Part shown: piece by piece, positions 17,858 to 26,692 of the stretch
Numbering within the stretch: position 1 is the first letter of the stretch
Layout of the letters: each line of letters begins with the position of its first letter
Assembly: GCA_049671305.1 (NCBI GenBank)
Contig: JBATUR010000017.1
Location: 191,263-255,262, forward strand
Length of the DNA stretch: 64,000 bases
Direction of reading: 5' to 3'
Source: CADCTM01 sp049671305
GTDB taxonomy: Bacteria; Cyanobacteriota; Cyanobacteriia; Cyanobacteriales; Coleofasciculaceae
Translations under genes and position numbers: made by a program
Notes under the pieces: generated by a model
The model's database searches: none
Seen by the model: only the letters and a program-made list of their open reading frames with translations
What the model was told of the DNA's origin: nothing

Positions 17858-18808
17858 TTAAACTTTTGTTATTCTTGCTCTTCCCAGTAATCCTTGGGGT
17901 CTAACTAAAAGCATAACGAATAATAAAGCAAAAGCGATCGCTTCTTTATATCCAGAATACTCTGAAGGTACAAATGCCTCTGCCAAACCAATTATCAAGC
18001 CTCCAACTACAGCACCAGGAATATTACCTAATCCTCCCAAAACAATGACACCCAAGCCCTTCAGTCCAAAAGCAATGCCAAAATAGGGACCCGCAATACT
18101 AACACTAGATCCGACTAATGTACCTGCTAAACCGCCTAAAAAACCACTTAAAAAAAACGTTAATAAAATAAAGCGTTCTGGATTAATTCCTAATAAACTA
18201 GCTGTTGTTGCATCCTCAGCTACAGCCTGCAAAGCTTTACCTATTTTCGTAAAACTAATCAAATAAGTTAGAATGCTTAAAATAATTGCAGAAACTCCAA
18301 AAATTATCACCTGAATAGTGCGAATTGTAATCGGTCTGGCTGTCGTGCCAAAGTTAATTGCTGCTGGTAAATTACCATAAGCATTAGCAGGAAAAGTATA
18401 AATTTCTGCTCCTACTAAGTACTGAATTAAATTAACAATTACAACCGCTGCACCTAAACTTGAAACTAAAGTCAGTAAAGGATCTGCACCACGATCTCGT
18501 AAGGGTTTGAAGGCTAAACGTTCTACAATAACTCCAGCAATACCAGCTAAAAAACTACCGACAAACAAAGCAATAATGAATGGCAATTTTATCGGCAAAG
18601 AAGCATTAGCTAGCAAACCGTTAAAGCCAAAAACACCGCCACTCAGAGTATAAGTAAAGTATGCGCCTAGAGTAAAGATTGCACCGTGAGCAAAATTAAT
18701 AATTCCTAAGATTGAGAAAACCAAAGTATAGCCTAAAGCAAAAATTGCATAAACACTGCCGATGGATAAACCATTTAAAAATTTTTGTAAGAAAGTTGTA
18801 TAATCCAT
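17858..18808 (-). CDS. livH: Branched-chain/neutral amino acid ABC transporter permease (LivH type)
   Basis: The 316-residue permease has about eight membrane spans. It opens with the LivH hallmark NGLSIGSVYAIFALGYTLVF and INFAHGAIFTLGAYF (about 12-50) and has the cytoplasmic coupling loop GKALQAVAEDATTASLLGIN. The gene follows the substrate-binding protein gene by 58 bp and precedes the LivM-type permease. Confidence 0.94.
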   Translation of the reverse strand: MDYTTFLQKFLNGLSIGSVYAIFALGYTLVFSILGIINFAHGAIFTLGAYFTYTLSGGVFGFNGLLANASLPIKLPFIIALFVGSFLAGIAGVIVERLAFKPLRDRGADPLLTLVSSLGAAVVIVNLIQYLVGAEIYTFPANAYGNLPAAINFGTTARPITIRTIQVIIFGVSAIILSILTYLISFTKIGKALQAVAEDATTASLLGINPERFILLTFFLSGFLGGLAGTLVGSSVSIAGPYFGIAFGLKGLGVIVLGGLGNIPGAVVGGLIIGLAEAFVPSEYSGYKEAIAFALLFVMLLVRPQGLLGRARITKV

Positions 18809-18866
18809 AACTTGTCATTAGTAATAGTCATTGATTATCATAAAATAATCAATGACCAATAGCTGT

Positions 18867-20081
18867 TTATTTCAAGAAGCCAAACTTACCATTCTTGCCG
18901 TCAGAATCCATCTTGATTTGAGCTACATAAAACTGACTTTGTTTTACTTCACCTTCTGAATCAAAAGCAATTGCTCCTAGAGGTGTGTCATATTGACCAG
19001 CTAATATTTGTTTATTCAACTGGGTGCGTAACTGCTCTAGAGATAAAGTGTTGATTTTGGTATTACTATCCAAGGCTTTTAAAGCTTCTACAAATACCTG
19101 AACTCCAGTAAAAGCTTGAGCACTAAATTGTGGAGGTTCTTTCTTATTTTGTGCTTTATAAGCTTCCCTGAAAGCCTTATTAATCTCACTAGTTAATTCT
19201 GGACTATAAGCCTGAGCAATTAAAACGTCGTTACATTGTGCTTGACAAACTGTAAAAAGATTTGAGGTATTCAAGCCGTTACCACCAATAATTAAACCCT
19301 TGTATCCTAATTGACGTAGTTGCTTGATTAAATTACCACCATCTGCAGCTAATCCTGAAATAATTACCAAGTCCGGCTTAAGATTAATTGCATTAGTAGC
19401 TTGAGATTGAAAATCTGTGTCAGTAGTTTGAAATTTTTGTACCGTTACTAAATCTAGATTTTGCTCTTTTACTGTTTTTTGGAATGTCTCAGTTTCTGAC
19501 TTACTAAAAGCATCGTTTTGAGCAAAAAAGACCGCTACTTTCTTAATTTGAGGATTAATTTTGAGAGCTTGTTTAACGGCATTGGGAGCAACAACTGCCA
19601 CCGGCGCTGATACACGAGCAATATAATTCCCAATTTGAGGAATACCTTTAGCTGTATTAGAAGGTCCCAGCACAGAAACTTTTGCACGTTCAGCAATGGG
19701 GTCTGCAGCAAAGGCTTGCTGTGATAAAGTTGGACCAACAATACCTACAACTTTATTTTGATTAATTAAAGTATTAAAAGCATTAATTGCCCCTTGTTCA
19801 TCACCAGCAGTATCTTGAAAAACTAACTTAATTGGTGTACCGTTAACACCACCTTTTTTATTAAAAAACTGCTCGGCAATTTTTGCCCCGACTACTTGTT
19901 CTTGACCTAGTAGAGCAACATTGCTAGTTTGGGCAACAGCAATGCCAATTGGTATGTCTGCTGCCGATGTATTAGCTGTATTATTGTTTGCCGTTGGTTG
20001 ATTGTTCTGACTACAGGCAACAACCAGCAAAAAAGTCAAGAAAAATGTGAGAATTTGTGGAAATCTAGTTTTTTTAAACAT
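18867..20081 (-). CDS. Amino acid ABC transporter substrate-binding lipoprotein
   Basis: The 404-residue protein starts with a lipoprotein signal (LLVVAC, Cys 23) and a Ser/Asn/Thr-rich linker, then a type I periplasmic binding fold: IPIGIAVAQTSNVALLGQEQ, a GVNGTPIKLVFQDTAGD segment and VVGIVGPTLSQQAFAADP. These are typical of the Leu/Ile/Val-binding (LivJ/K) family and the cyanobacterial NatB proteins. It lacks features that would mark it as the urea-binding UrtA. It is the first gene of the operon and so is likely the most strongly expressed one. Confidence 0.9.
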   Translation of the reverse strand: MFKKTRFPQILTFFLTFLLVVACSQNNQPTANNNTANTSAADIPIGIAVAQTSNVALLGQEQVVGAKIAEQFFNKKGGVNGTPIKLVFQDTAGDEQGAINAFNTLINQNKVVGIVGPTLSQQAFAADPIAERAKVSVLGPSNTAKGIPQIGNYIARVSAPVAVVAPNAVKQALKINPQIKKVAVFFAQNDAFSKSETETFQKTVKEQNLDLVTVQKFQTTDTDFQSQATNAINLKPDLVIISGLAADGGNLIKQLRQLGYKGLIIGGNGLNTSNLFTVCQAQCNDVLIAQAYSPELTSEINKAFREAYKAQNKKEPPQFSAQAFTGVQVFVEALKALDSNTKINTLSLEQLRTQLNKQILAGQYDTPLGAIAFDSEGEVKQSQFYVAQIKMDSDGKNGKFGFLK

Positions 20082-20607
20082 TTGAAACTTTTCTTGTGCA
20101 ATTATTTTCTAATTATCTGCCCTAAGCTGAAAGTTTGAAATAATAGAAAAGTAACGTTTTATAGATTGGAAGCTTGTGAGAGTAAATTCCCGGCTGATTA
20201 GCCAAAATGCCCAAGCTCAACAGCTAATATCTTAGTCATATATCATCTGTGACAATTCTATTTTGATTTGTTGTATTTTTGTTTAGGTAAGCAGGATCTC
20301 AGTGTGGCAACTTGCCCAAGCTAGATATTTTTGACACTACCTCGATCACAATTAAATAAGAACTGCTAGTGGCAATGCTTCAGTGGTCTAGAAAAGAGCA
20401 GGTAATGCTGAAGAGTAAGAAGTCTGGACACTTTTAGCCCAAAACTAAGCAAAATTAGTATAGCAACAAGAATGGCAAACACACGGAAATCGCGACTAAT
20501 AAGTTCGGTTGTACCCCCCAAGCTTGCTCAATAAATACAGTATTCTCATAAGCAGGACAAGCAAACAATTTTAGGTAATGTGCGATCGTTGTGCATAAGG
20601 AAAAATC
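20082..20607. other. Intergenic region between divergent transporter operon and histidine kinase
   Basis: About 525 bp with no recognised gene, RNA or strong hairpin. It must hold the promoters of the ABC transporter operon (leftward) and of the kinase gene (rightward). An AAGGA ribosome site at 20598-20602 supports the GTG start at 20608. Confidence 0.4.
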
Positions 20608-22242
20608 GTGGTGCAAAAGTGGTTGTTGCCAAGCTTAAGTGAAGTATTAGCCCAGCGTGAACAGACTGGACTCAAGGAATGGATTTTGCCTGGATTTGAA
20701 CAGGCAAGTTTTAGTGAAAATAGTCAAGGAAGCGTTACAAATCGTCAACTAGGAGAACGGTCTGTACAACACAATAGTGCGGCAACCAAAGCACAAAGAG
20801 AGTGGAAAAGTGCGATCGCTTCCTTAGAACAACTACTCTTGCAATTTACCCCAACCTCCCACTCCGAGGCAGATTCCATCCAAGGATTAGTTTTAGCGAG
20901 TCCCGTACCAGTCCTTAGTCACCCCAGTCTGCTGCCTCGCTTCCAAACAGGCATATTTACCAGCGAAATTTTCAACACCTTGGCATTAATGCCTTGCCAT
21001 CTACCCCCAGGACTTCATCAGCAACCAGAACCCGCTATCAATACCGCTCATCAACTACCTTTACTTCCGGGAGATCCCCTCAGCGCCGAGCAGTTTTGCC
21101 TAGTTTTTAGCAGCAATTTCAGTTTAGTCATGGTTTGTGGAGAAGACCAAGGCGTTCCTGGGTTTCGTTTTTCCTTTGACCCAGAAGACATCCAGCAGGC
21201 ATGGCTAACACTGCAACCCCGGCTGCTACTGACCAGTCCTTCTCAGCTTGCCCAAATAGAATCTCTTGTGCAGAAGTTTGCGCCACAGTCACCAGACTAC
21301 AAAATCGTCATGTACTTTGGTCGTCAACTGCTGAAAAATCTGCCAGAATTGCCACAAAATGAGACAATTCACAGCATCCCTCCCACCTTACCAATTAATC
21401 ATCCCAAACCAGTCCAGCTTCCTCGTGATCCCTTCAAAACGGGTCGTCATTGGGAACCCCTAGGAAAAGAAGAACGTACCACTAAGGCTTGGACGCCTCA
21501 TGAAGCAACTCCAGATGTGGAATTGCTCAAAGCTCTTACCCACGAAATTAGGACGCCTTTAACAACAATTCGTACCTTAACCAAATTGCTGTTGAAGCGT
21601 CAGGATCTCGCCTCAGAAGTCGTGCGGCGTTTAGAAATTATTGACCATGAATGTACCGAGCAAATTAACCGTATGGAGTTGATTTTTAGAGCAGTAGAAT
21701 TAGAAACTACTGCGACTAAACAAGTGTCGGTAAATTTAACTTCTATGTCTTTAGATCAACTTTTTCAACAAAGTATTACTCGCTGGCAAAAGCAGGCACA
21801 ACGGCGTGACTTGACGTTAGATATTGTCTTACCACAACAGTTGCCGACAGTTGTTAGTAACCCGGCAATGCTCGACCAGGTACTAACAGGTTTAATGGAA
21901 AATTTTACTCGTTCTCTGCCTCCCAAAAGTCATATTCAGGTACAAGTAACACCGACTGGCGACCAATTAAAATTGCAATTTTACTCTCAATCTGACCCAG
22001 AAAAAACCGCTAAGACAACAGAAAGTTGTTCAACCTTAAAGTCAATTGGTCAGTTATTAATGTTTCAACCCGAAACTGGCAGCCTTAGCTTAAATCTTAA
22101 TGTCACAAAGCATCTCTTTCAAATTTTGGGTGGCAAGCTAATTGTGCGGCAGCGTCCTCAAGAAGGTGAAGTCATGACCATCTTTTTACCTTTGGAGGTC
22201 ACAGACACAACATCTCATCAAAAAGAAATATTTGTAAAATAA
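20608..22242 (+). CDS. Sensor histidine kinase
   Basis: The 544-residue soluble protein has a long N-terminal region (1-290) without membrane spans, carrying a degenerate sensor-like fold of unknown type. A dimerisation/phosphoacceptor helix with H-box LLKALTHEIRTPLTTIRTLT follows at about 307-326. The C-terminal ATPase domain (about 400-535) is weakly conserved: I see no clear N or G box, so catalytic activity is uncertain. The start codon is GTG with an AAGGA site. Similar kinases occur in many cyanobacteria, but I cannot assign a signal or a partner. Confidence 0.85.
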   Translation: MVQKWLLPSLSEVLAQREQTGLKEWILPGFEQASFSENSQGSVTNRQLGERSVQHNSAATKAQREWKSAIASLEQLLLQFTPTSHSEADSIQGLVLASPVPVLSHPSLLPRFQTGIFTSEIFNTLALMPCHLPPGLHQQPEPAINTAHQLPLLPGDPLSAEQFCLVFSSNFSLVMVCGEDQGVPGFRFSFDPEDIQQAWLTLQPRLLLTSPSQLAQIESLVQKFAPQSPDYKIVMYFGRQLLKNLPELPQNETIHSIPPTLPINHPKPVQLPRDPFKTGRHWEPLGKEERTTKAWTPHEATPDVELLKALTHEIRTPLTTIRTLTKLLLKRQDLASEVVRRLEIIDHECTEQINRMELIFRAVELETTATKQVSVNLTSMSLDQLFQQSITRWQKQAQRRDLTLDIVLPQQLPTVVSNPAMLDQVLTGLMENFTRSLPPKSHIQVQVTPTGDQLKLQFYSQSDPEKTAKTTESCSTLKSIGQLLMFQPETGSLSLNLNVTKHLFQILGGKLIVRQRPQEGEVMTIFLPLEVTDTTSHQKEIFVK

Positions 22243-22323
22243 TCAATTTTTCTGGTTTTTAAAGTGTGATTTTTAACTAAAAATAGGCATTCTGTTGTTT
22301 AAGCAATTAATGATTAATCAATT

Positions 22324-23019
22324 TTAATTAGCATTAACCTCAACAGGACCAATCATTACTCTTGCACTAGCAGATGTTGTGTCGTCGCCTAGAAAAATCA
22401 GATTAGGAATCTTATAAACATCTGGCACTCCAGCAGGCGGGTTAAATCCTGTATATTGCCGTAATTGACCTTGGAGAATTGGTTTAGGAGAGTTATTAAC
22501 AAATAGCTGATACTGATCGCCTTGAACCGCTAAAGTATAGGTACGCCAGAGAGCATAAGTTTTGATACTTTTTTCTTCACCACGGGTAAATCCGACATTT
22601 TGCGCCCAAATACTATTTTTCCAGAATCCTAATTCTATACCGTAAGGTTGTGTACCAATTCGAGCGTCACTATTAACAATAATGCTAAAACCTGCACGAT
22701 TATTTGAGGCGCTACTTTGGCTAGTAACTCGTACTTTGAACTTAACAGTATATCCTTTGTTGCGGTCAAGCCTAACAGGCGATACCTTAAAGTAGCCTGC
22801 ATACATACCGTTATCAGCCGTCGTATCAAGGATTGTGCCTCTAAGCGTCTGTCTAACAACCGCAGCAGGAGAAGTGGAGTTGTAAATCCATTGCTGTTGA
22901 TCAGGGGTTTGAGTACCGTCGTAGAGTACAACAGGCGCGGCACTGCCTGCATTCGCCGTCGCTAGCAAAGTTATTGCAGCGGTAATTGTTGCTAAAGGCT
23001 TCTTCGTCTTATTTAACAT
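22324..23019 (-). CDS. Secreted protein of unknown function
   Basis: The 231-residue protein has a signal peptide (residues 1-27, cut near GSAAP). The rest is beta-rich with a layout like a concanavalin/LamG-type jelly roll: GYTVKFKVRVTSQS, IELGFWKNSIWAQNVGF, TYTLAVQGDQYQLFVNN and NLIFLGDDTTSASARVMIGP. No catalytic motif is visible. It probably acts outside the cytoplasm. It converges with the histidine kinase gene. Confidence 0.7.
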   Translation of the reverse strand: MLNKTKKPLATITAAITLLATANAGSAAPVVLYDGTQTPDQQQWIYNSTSPAAVVRQTLRGTILDTTADNGMYAGYFKVSPVRLDRNKGYTVKFKVRVTSQSSASNNRAGFSIIVNSDARIGTQPYGIELGFWKNSIWAQNVGFTRGEEKSIKTYALWRTYTLAVQGDQYQLFVNNSPKPILQGQLRQYTGFNPPAGVPDVYKIPNLIFLGDDTTSASARVMIGPVEVNAN

Positions 23020-23653
23020 AAAAATTTAGCCGCTAGATAGTTAAGAAACTTAAGACTACAATTAAGATCTCAACAGATTATATAACTTATATTATTGTGA
23101 GTTTATTATGAAACAATATTAATAAATATTCCTAAGTTTACCTAAAGTTCATACAATCTAGTTTTAAATCAAGGTTGCATAAAGTAATAAGACTAATTTA
23201 CATATATTCCGCTATCGCTATAAGCACAACCTATTTATCGCCTCGGTTATCTCCATCCATTACAGCCTCTATGATTTAGTCCTAAAGGTGTACTGATTAA
23301 GGGTTGTAGCCTCATTTTAAATTTTAGATTGAAATTAACTTACACAATCTTCAAACAAAAATTATGTTTACTTACACGCTCTTTACAGCTAACTCAGCCA
23401 TTTGGCTTAGGATAATAAGTAAGTAAATCGAATTAGTAGTTTTAGTTAGCACTACCAAACTTCTTTTTACTTATTTTAAACCAAAAACCACTTTTTTCAA
23501 GCAACTTTAACTATCTACCTTGAAGATTATTTTGCTTAATTAAGCATATTTTCTTCTAAATCTAGGTGCATTTCTGTAAGTAATTTAGTCAGCCTCATAA
23601 GACAGATTAAAAGCTTTTTTCTCTAAAATCTCTGTAAATCAAAGGAAGCACCC
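23020..23653. other. AT-rich intergenic region between divergent secreted-protein genes
   Basis: About 630 bp with no coding sequence. A perfect 14-bp palindrome TGCTTAATTAAGCA lies at 23533-23546, 108 bp before the start at 23654, and could be an operator. A GGAAG ribosome site precedes that ATG. Confidence 0.4.
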
Positions 23654-24424
23654 ATGAAATTCACCTTCAAACTAGCCACACGTTTGTTTTTGTCAGTTGC
23701 ACCATTAGTCACTGGTTCAGTATTCGTCGCTTCACCGAGTTTTGCCGCTTCTGAATCTTGTGCAAATGCCAGTATGGATTTTAGTTTTTTTAGTCATAAT
23801 CCTTTTGAGGTCATGACAAATACTGACACTAATACTTTTACCACAATAAATGATGGATCGGCGCAGTCGTCCGCTAGTGCTAATGCTGAGTTTTTAACTG
23901 ATCCTTCAGCTTCTCTAACTACAGCATTTAATAATGCCAATACTTATGCCTATGGTGATGGTAATAGTTACTTAGGTGTAGCACAAAGTTTCGCAGGGCT
24001 TGGTGGCTACAAGTTTAATGTTGGCGCTGGTGAAACTTTTTCTTTTAATTTCTCTACTTTATTAGATTTAGCAACTTCTGCTGATAACTCCTCAATCGAA
24101 ACAGCAAATTCTTTTGGACAAATTGCTTTTCAAGTTTATCAAAACAATGACGATTCTAACATTTTATTAGACAGTTTCTTTTTAGGTGGCAATTTAAGTA
24201 GTGCCGACAATGATGATTCTGTTAACTATAATATTAGCCAATACATCTCGTATAATTTTCAGGATATTTCTACTTCTTTTGGTGGGGGAGATGAATCAAT
24301 CGAAGCTTTATTCCAGGGCAAATATTACCGCTCTTTTGAAAATCAAACTTATCTAACTTTGGTAGAAACTAAAGTTACTCAGGCAAGCGTTAGCACCTTT
24401 GATTTTTTAAATTCCTTAAATTAA
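23654..24424 (+). CDS. Secreted Ser/Ala/Asn-rich protein of unknown function
   Basis: The 256-residue protein has a clear signal peptide (residues 1-31, cut at SFAAS). The mature part is low in charge and rich in Ser, Ala, Asn, Thr and Phe, with predicted beta strands and segments such as SAQSSASANAEF and FQVYQNNDDSN. No PEP-CTERM tail is present. It stands next to a double-glycine peptide export locus whose peptides share this residue bias, although it has a Sec-type signal and is on the opposite strand. Function unknown. Confidence 0.7.
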   Translation: MKFTFKLATRLFLSVAPLVTGSVFVASPSFAASESCANASMDFSFFSHNPFEVMTNTDTNTFTTINDGSAQSSASANAEFLTDPSASLTTAFNNANTYAYGDGNSYLGVAQSFAGLGGYKFNVGAGETFSFNFSTLLDLATSADNSSIETANSFGQIAFQVYQNNDDSNILLDSFFLGGNLSSADNDDSVNYNISQYISYNFQDISTSFGGGDESIEALFQGKYYRSFENQTYLTLVETKVTQASVSTFDFLNSLN

Positions 24425-24450
24425 TCTCAGGACAGTAATTGAGGCTTAGA

Positions 24451-24500
24451 GTTCTGATGCTAACCCGCTATTAATGGCGGGTTAGCATCAGAACATTTTG
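24451..24500. terminator. Strong bidirectional terminator hairpin
   Basis: GTTCTGATGCTAACCCGC (24451-24468) pairs perfectly with 24477-24494 around an 8-nt loop, an 18-bp stem, followed by ATTTTG. It lies between the converging ends of the secreted-protein gene and the small serine-tail gene and can serve both. Confidence 0.8.
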
Positions 24501-24519
24501 AGTCTATTGTAAATGGGGT

Positions 24520-24693
24520 TTACTGAGTTTTAGAGCTGCTAGAGGATGAGCTACTACTAGAAGATTGACCAGAAGCTATTTTGACTGTAACAGATTGACT
24601 GATTGTACTGCCGCTGCTAGAAGCGATCGCTTCTGCGATATGTTTGCCGTCAGCAGAGACAATTCGTTGAAATAAAACTTGTTTGTTGGTCAT
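24520..24693 (-). CDS. Small serine-tailed protein (57 aa), likely part of the peptide-export locus
   Basis: From an ATG at 24693 a 57-codon frame runs to TAA at 24520. The protein begins MTNKQVLFQRIVSADGKHIA, has a predicted amphipathic beta/alpha region up to about residue 40 and ends with eleven consecutive serines and KTQ. It lies 61 bp downstream of the PpiC-like gene on the same strand and ends just before a strong terminator, so it is probably the last gene of that transcript. It has no double-glycine leader. The Ser tail resembles the ends of the export-locus peptides. Function unknown. Confidence 0.6.
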   Translation of the reverse strand: MTNKQVLFQRIVSADGKHIAEAIASSSGSTISQSVTVKIASGQSSSSSSSSSSSKTQ

Positions 24694-24754
24694 GATTGAG
24701 ATCCTATCTTGTTATCTAATTAACTAACTCAATTTAATCAGATTATTGCTTCAT

Positions 24755-25489
24755 TTAACTATGAAGCAAATAAGTTAATTCGCTAGCTAGCCACTCCTTA
24801 AAAAGATTGTCTAAAATAGTTTGATATCTTTCAGGAGTTAATTCAGCCGGGATAAATTTTTCCACCATAAAAATACGATATCCTTGTTCAGCTTTGAGCG
24901 GCTTAATCGCTTCCCCTAATTTTGCAACAAAGACAATAGCAGCTATTTCAGGAGCTAAAGTCCATCGGTCAATTTTACCCTCAAACCCACATTGTTCTCG
25001 GCGTTTTTCATCAATATCATATATATGAGCAGCTTCATAAAAACTAATTTCTTGCTCTTCAAGCTGATAAAAAAGTTCTTGTGCCAGCTTTTCGTCGCCC
25101 ACCATAATTTGATAAAGTAGCACTTGGTCAAAATCTAAACGATTTTGAGCAAAAAACTTTTCGACTTCTTTAGCAAATAGGACATTTGCTAATTTTTTAG
25201 TAAGTAAGCGATCGCGTATTCCTGCTTCCCACTCATCAGGAGTCATTATCTGATCTGCCAACCATGCCAAGGTTTCAGAGGCTTTTTCCAAACGTCTTTC
25301 AAAGCGCATCTGATCAGCTTGCTCCTGAATTTCTTCGGTAGTAACTGTTATACCTTTTTCCTGAGCTGCTTGAGCAATAATTTTTTGATGTAAAATCTTT
25401 TCATAAACTTCTTTTAGTTGAACGTTCTTTTTCAAATATTCAACAAGTTCATCCGCTTCTATAGATAGTTTGTCAAGATTATTGATCAT
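24755..25489 (-). CDS. PpiC/SurA-like peptidylprolyl isomerase
   Basis: The 244-residue protein has an N-terminal SurA-like helical domain (about 1-115, with KEVYEKILHQKIIAQAAQEKGI) and a C-terminal parvulin-like domain (about 120-225) including LGEAIKPLKAEQGYRIFMVEKF. It has no signal peptide, so it would act in the cytoplasm, unlike classical SurA. In cyanobacterial clusters such proteins accompany C39-peptidase exporters and HlyD adaptors, and here it follows four small export-type peptides on the same strand. A role as chaperone or maturation partner for those peptides is an inference. Confidence 0.8.
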   Translation of the reverse strand: MINNLDKLSIEADELVEYLKKNVQLKEVYEKILHQKIIAQAAQEKGITVTTEEIQEQADQMRFERRLEKASETLAWLADQIMTPDEWEAGIRDRLLTKKLANVLFAKEVEKFFAQNRLDFDQVLLYQIMVGDEKLAQELFYQLEEQEISFYEAAHIYDIDEKRREQCGFEGKIDRWTLAPEIAAIVFVAKLGEAIKPLKAEQGYRIFMVEKFIPAELTPERYQTILDNLFKEWLASELTYLLHS

Positions 25490-25854
25490 TGCAGTTTACG
25501 CTTAACAGTCAGTTGCTCAATTTTGAATATGCAGGCTTGTTACAATTATGAAGTTACTATTAATTAAAGTAGCCTGCTTATTTTTATCAGCAGTACTTAA
25601 AACTACTTCTATAATATCATTACTAATACTTGAATAGAGTTAAACTTTAAAGATTGTTAATACTAGTTTTTGGTGAAAAATAATGTTTAATTTACAGAAA
25701 AACACCTACCTATTTTATAAAAATCAAAAATAAGTAGGGATAGAATAGTTAGTCAACTTGGAGTGAATTTTGTAGAAGTTGTACAAAAGCTTGGGTATAT
25801 CACTCCCATTTTGGTAACCTTACTTGCCAAAGTTTGCTCACTCAAAAGTAAGGT
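25490..25854. other. Intergenic region between PpiC-like gene and peptide gene 1
   Basis: About 365 bp without a gene. A 7-bp inverted repeat GCAGGCT (25531-25537) / AGCCTGC (25571-25577) and a 10-bp one at 25816-25825 / 25846-25855 could fold in RNA. The PpiC-like gene probably has its own promoter here. Confidence 0.4.
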
Positions 25855-25855
25855 T
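25816..25855 (-). terminator. Stem-loop at the end of peptide gene 1
   Basis: AACCTTACTT pairs perfectly with AAGTAAGGTT around a 20-nt loop; the stem touches the stop codon of the peptide gene. No T-run follows on the minus strand, so it may be an RNA-stabilising or attenuating hairpin rather than a full terminator. Confidence 0.45.
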
Positions 25856-26136
25856 TAGGAAGCACCAACTGCAACCGATGTTGAGGCATAGGCAACACCA
25901 TTAACAGACGCCGCGCCAGCACCAGCACCAGCAGATGAGGCTGAGGCATTGTATGTCGCTACCCCCTGAAAAGAAGGAGAGATATAGACATCAACCCCAA
26001 CATTAGCTATAGCATTAGCATGGGCAGAAGCAGCGACGTAAGCACTGAAATACGGCTGATAACCACCTTCTACTTGATTGTGGCGATGGTATTCACTTGT
26101 TAAAAAATCTAAATCAACAACTGTTAGTTTGCTCAT
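25855..26136 (-). CDS. Double-glycine leader peptide 1 (93 aa), Ala/Ser/Gly-rich
   Basis: The first 25 residues form a leader of the double-glycine type (MSKLTVVDLDFLTSEYHR, ending VEGG), the cleavage site read by C39 peptidases of ABC exporters. The predicted mature part of 68 residues starts YQPYFSAYVAAS and is rich in Ala, Ser, Gly, Asn and Val with no Cys, Lys or Arg, so it is not a lanthipeptide or a cationic bacteriocin. An AAGAGGA site lies 5 bp before the ATG. A C39 exporter gene is on the same strand about 4.3 kb upstream. Function of the mature peptide is unknown. Confidence 0.75.
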   Translation of the reverse strand: MSKLTVVDLDFLTSEYHRHNQVEGGYQPYFSAYVAASAHANAIANVGVDVYISPSFQGVATYNASASSAGAGAGAASVNGVAYASTSVAVGAS

Positions 26137-26160
26137 GATGTCCTCTTATGATCTTAAAAC

Positions 26161-26198
26161 ATCGCTGAAAGCTTATCAAATAATTTACTTTCAGCGAT
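26161..26198. repeat. 11-bp inverted repeat upstream of peptide gene 1
   Basis: ATCGCTGAAAG (26161-26171) and CTTTCAGCGAT (26188-26198) are perfectly complementary around 16 nt. It lies between two peptide genes, just ahead of the peptide 1 ribosome site, and may act as an RNA processing or attenuation hairpin. Confidence 0.5.
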
Positions 26199-26281
26199 TT
26201 CTTGATTGAACAATCTAAAAGCTTTAAACTTAAGGAAGTAAGCTTTTTCATGCCCAATTACTGACTGAAAAGTTGAGAGTA

Positions 26282-26503
26282 TTAATGAGCGCTGGAGTGA
26301 GAGCCAGAGTTGGAGGAAGAGAAGACACCAGCGACGGCTTGGGTATTGGTATAAGTGGAAGTGTAGGTATTAAATCCAACTGCGAGAGCATTCGCACTAG
26401 CATTAGCATTCGCACTTGGATAATAGCAGTAGTTGTACCAACCACCTTCAACCTGAGCTTTTTCTGAAACAACTTCTAAAACTTCTAAATCACGAATAAT
26501 CAT
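26282..26503 (-). CDS. Double-glycine leader peptide 2 (73 aa)
   Basis: The leader MIIRDLEVLEVVSEKAQVEGG (21 residues, ending in the GG cleavage site) is identical to that of peptide 3. The predicted mature part has 52 residues: an aromatic start (WYNYCYYP), an Asn/Ala repeat (SANANASANALA), a Thr/Tyr segment (FNTYTSTYTNT) and a Ser-rich tail ending HSSAH. It has one Cys. A TAGGAG ribosome site lies before the ATG. It is a tandem paralogue of the gene at 26693-26908. Confidence 0.78.
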   Translation of the reverse strand: MIIRDLEVLEVVSEKAQVEGGWYNYCYYPSANANASANALAVGFNTYTSTYTNTQAVAGVFSSSNSGSHSSAH

Positions 26504-26548
26504 GGTTTTCTCCTAGTTCGCAAATTGATGATGTTTCGGGTAAATACA

Positions 26549-26592
26549 GGCTAAAAATCATCTGAAAGCTATGAGTTTTGCGATTTTTAGCC
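26549..26592. repeat. 11-bp inverted repeat between peptide genes 2 and 3
   Basis: GGCTAAAAATC (26549-26559) and GATTTTTAGCC (26582-26592) are perfectly complementary across 22 nt, upstream of peptide gene 2 and downstream of peptide gene 3. Confidence 0.5.
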
Positions 26593-26692
26593 AAACCAAA
26601 TTAACTTAGTGTCTTTTAGTCAGTTTGAAGCGAAAATTTAACAGGGCATCAAGCTTTTTAATGCCCAATTACTGACTAAAAAGTTGAGAGTA

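Noticed and set aside
15257..20081. ABC operon considered as a urea (urt) transporter
   Set aside because: The binding protein and ATPases fit the amino acid Liv/Nat type better, and no urease gene is near.
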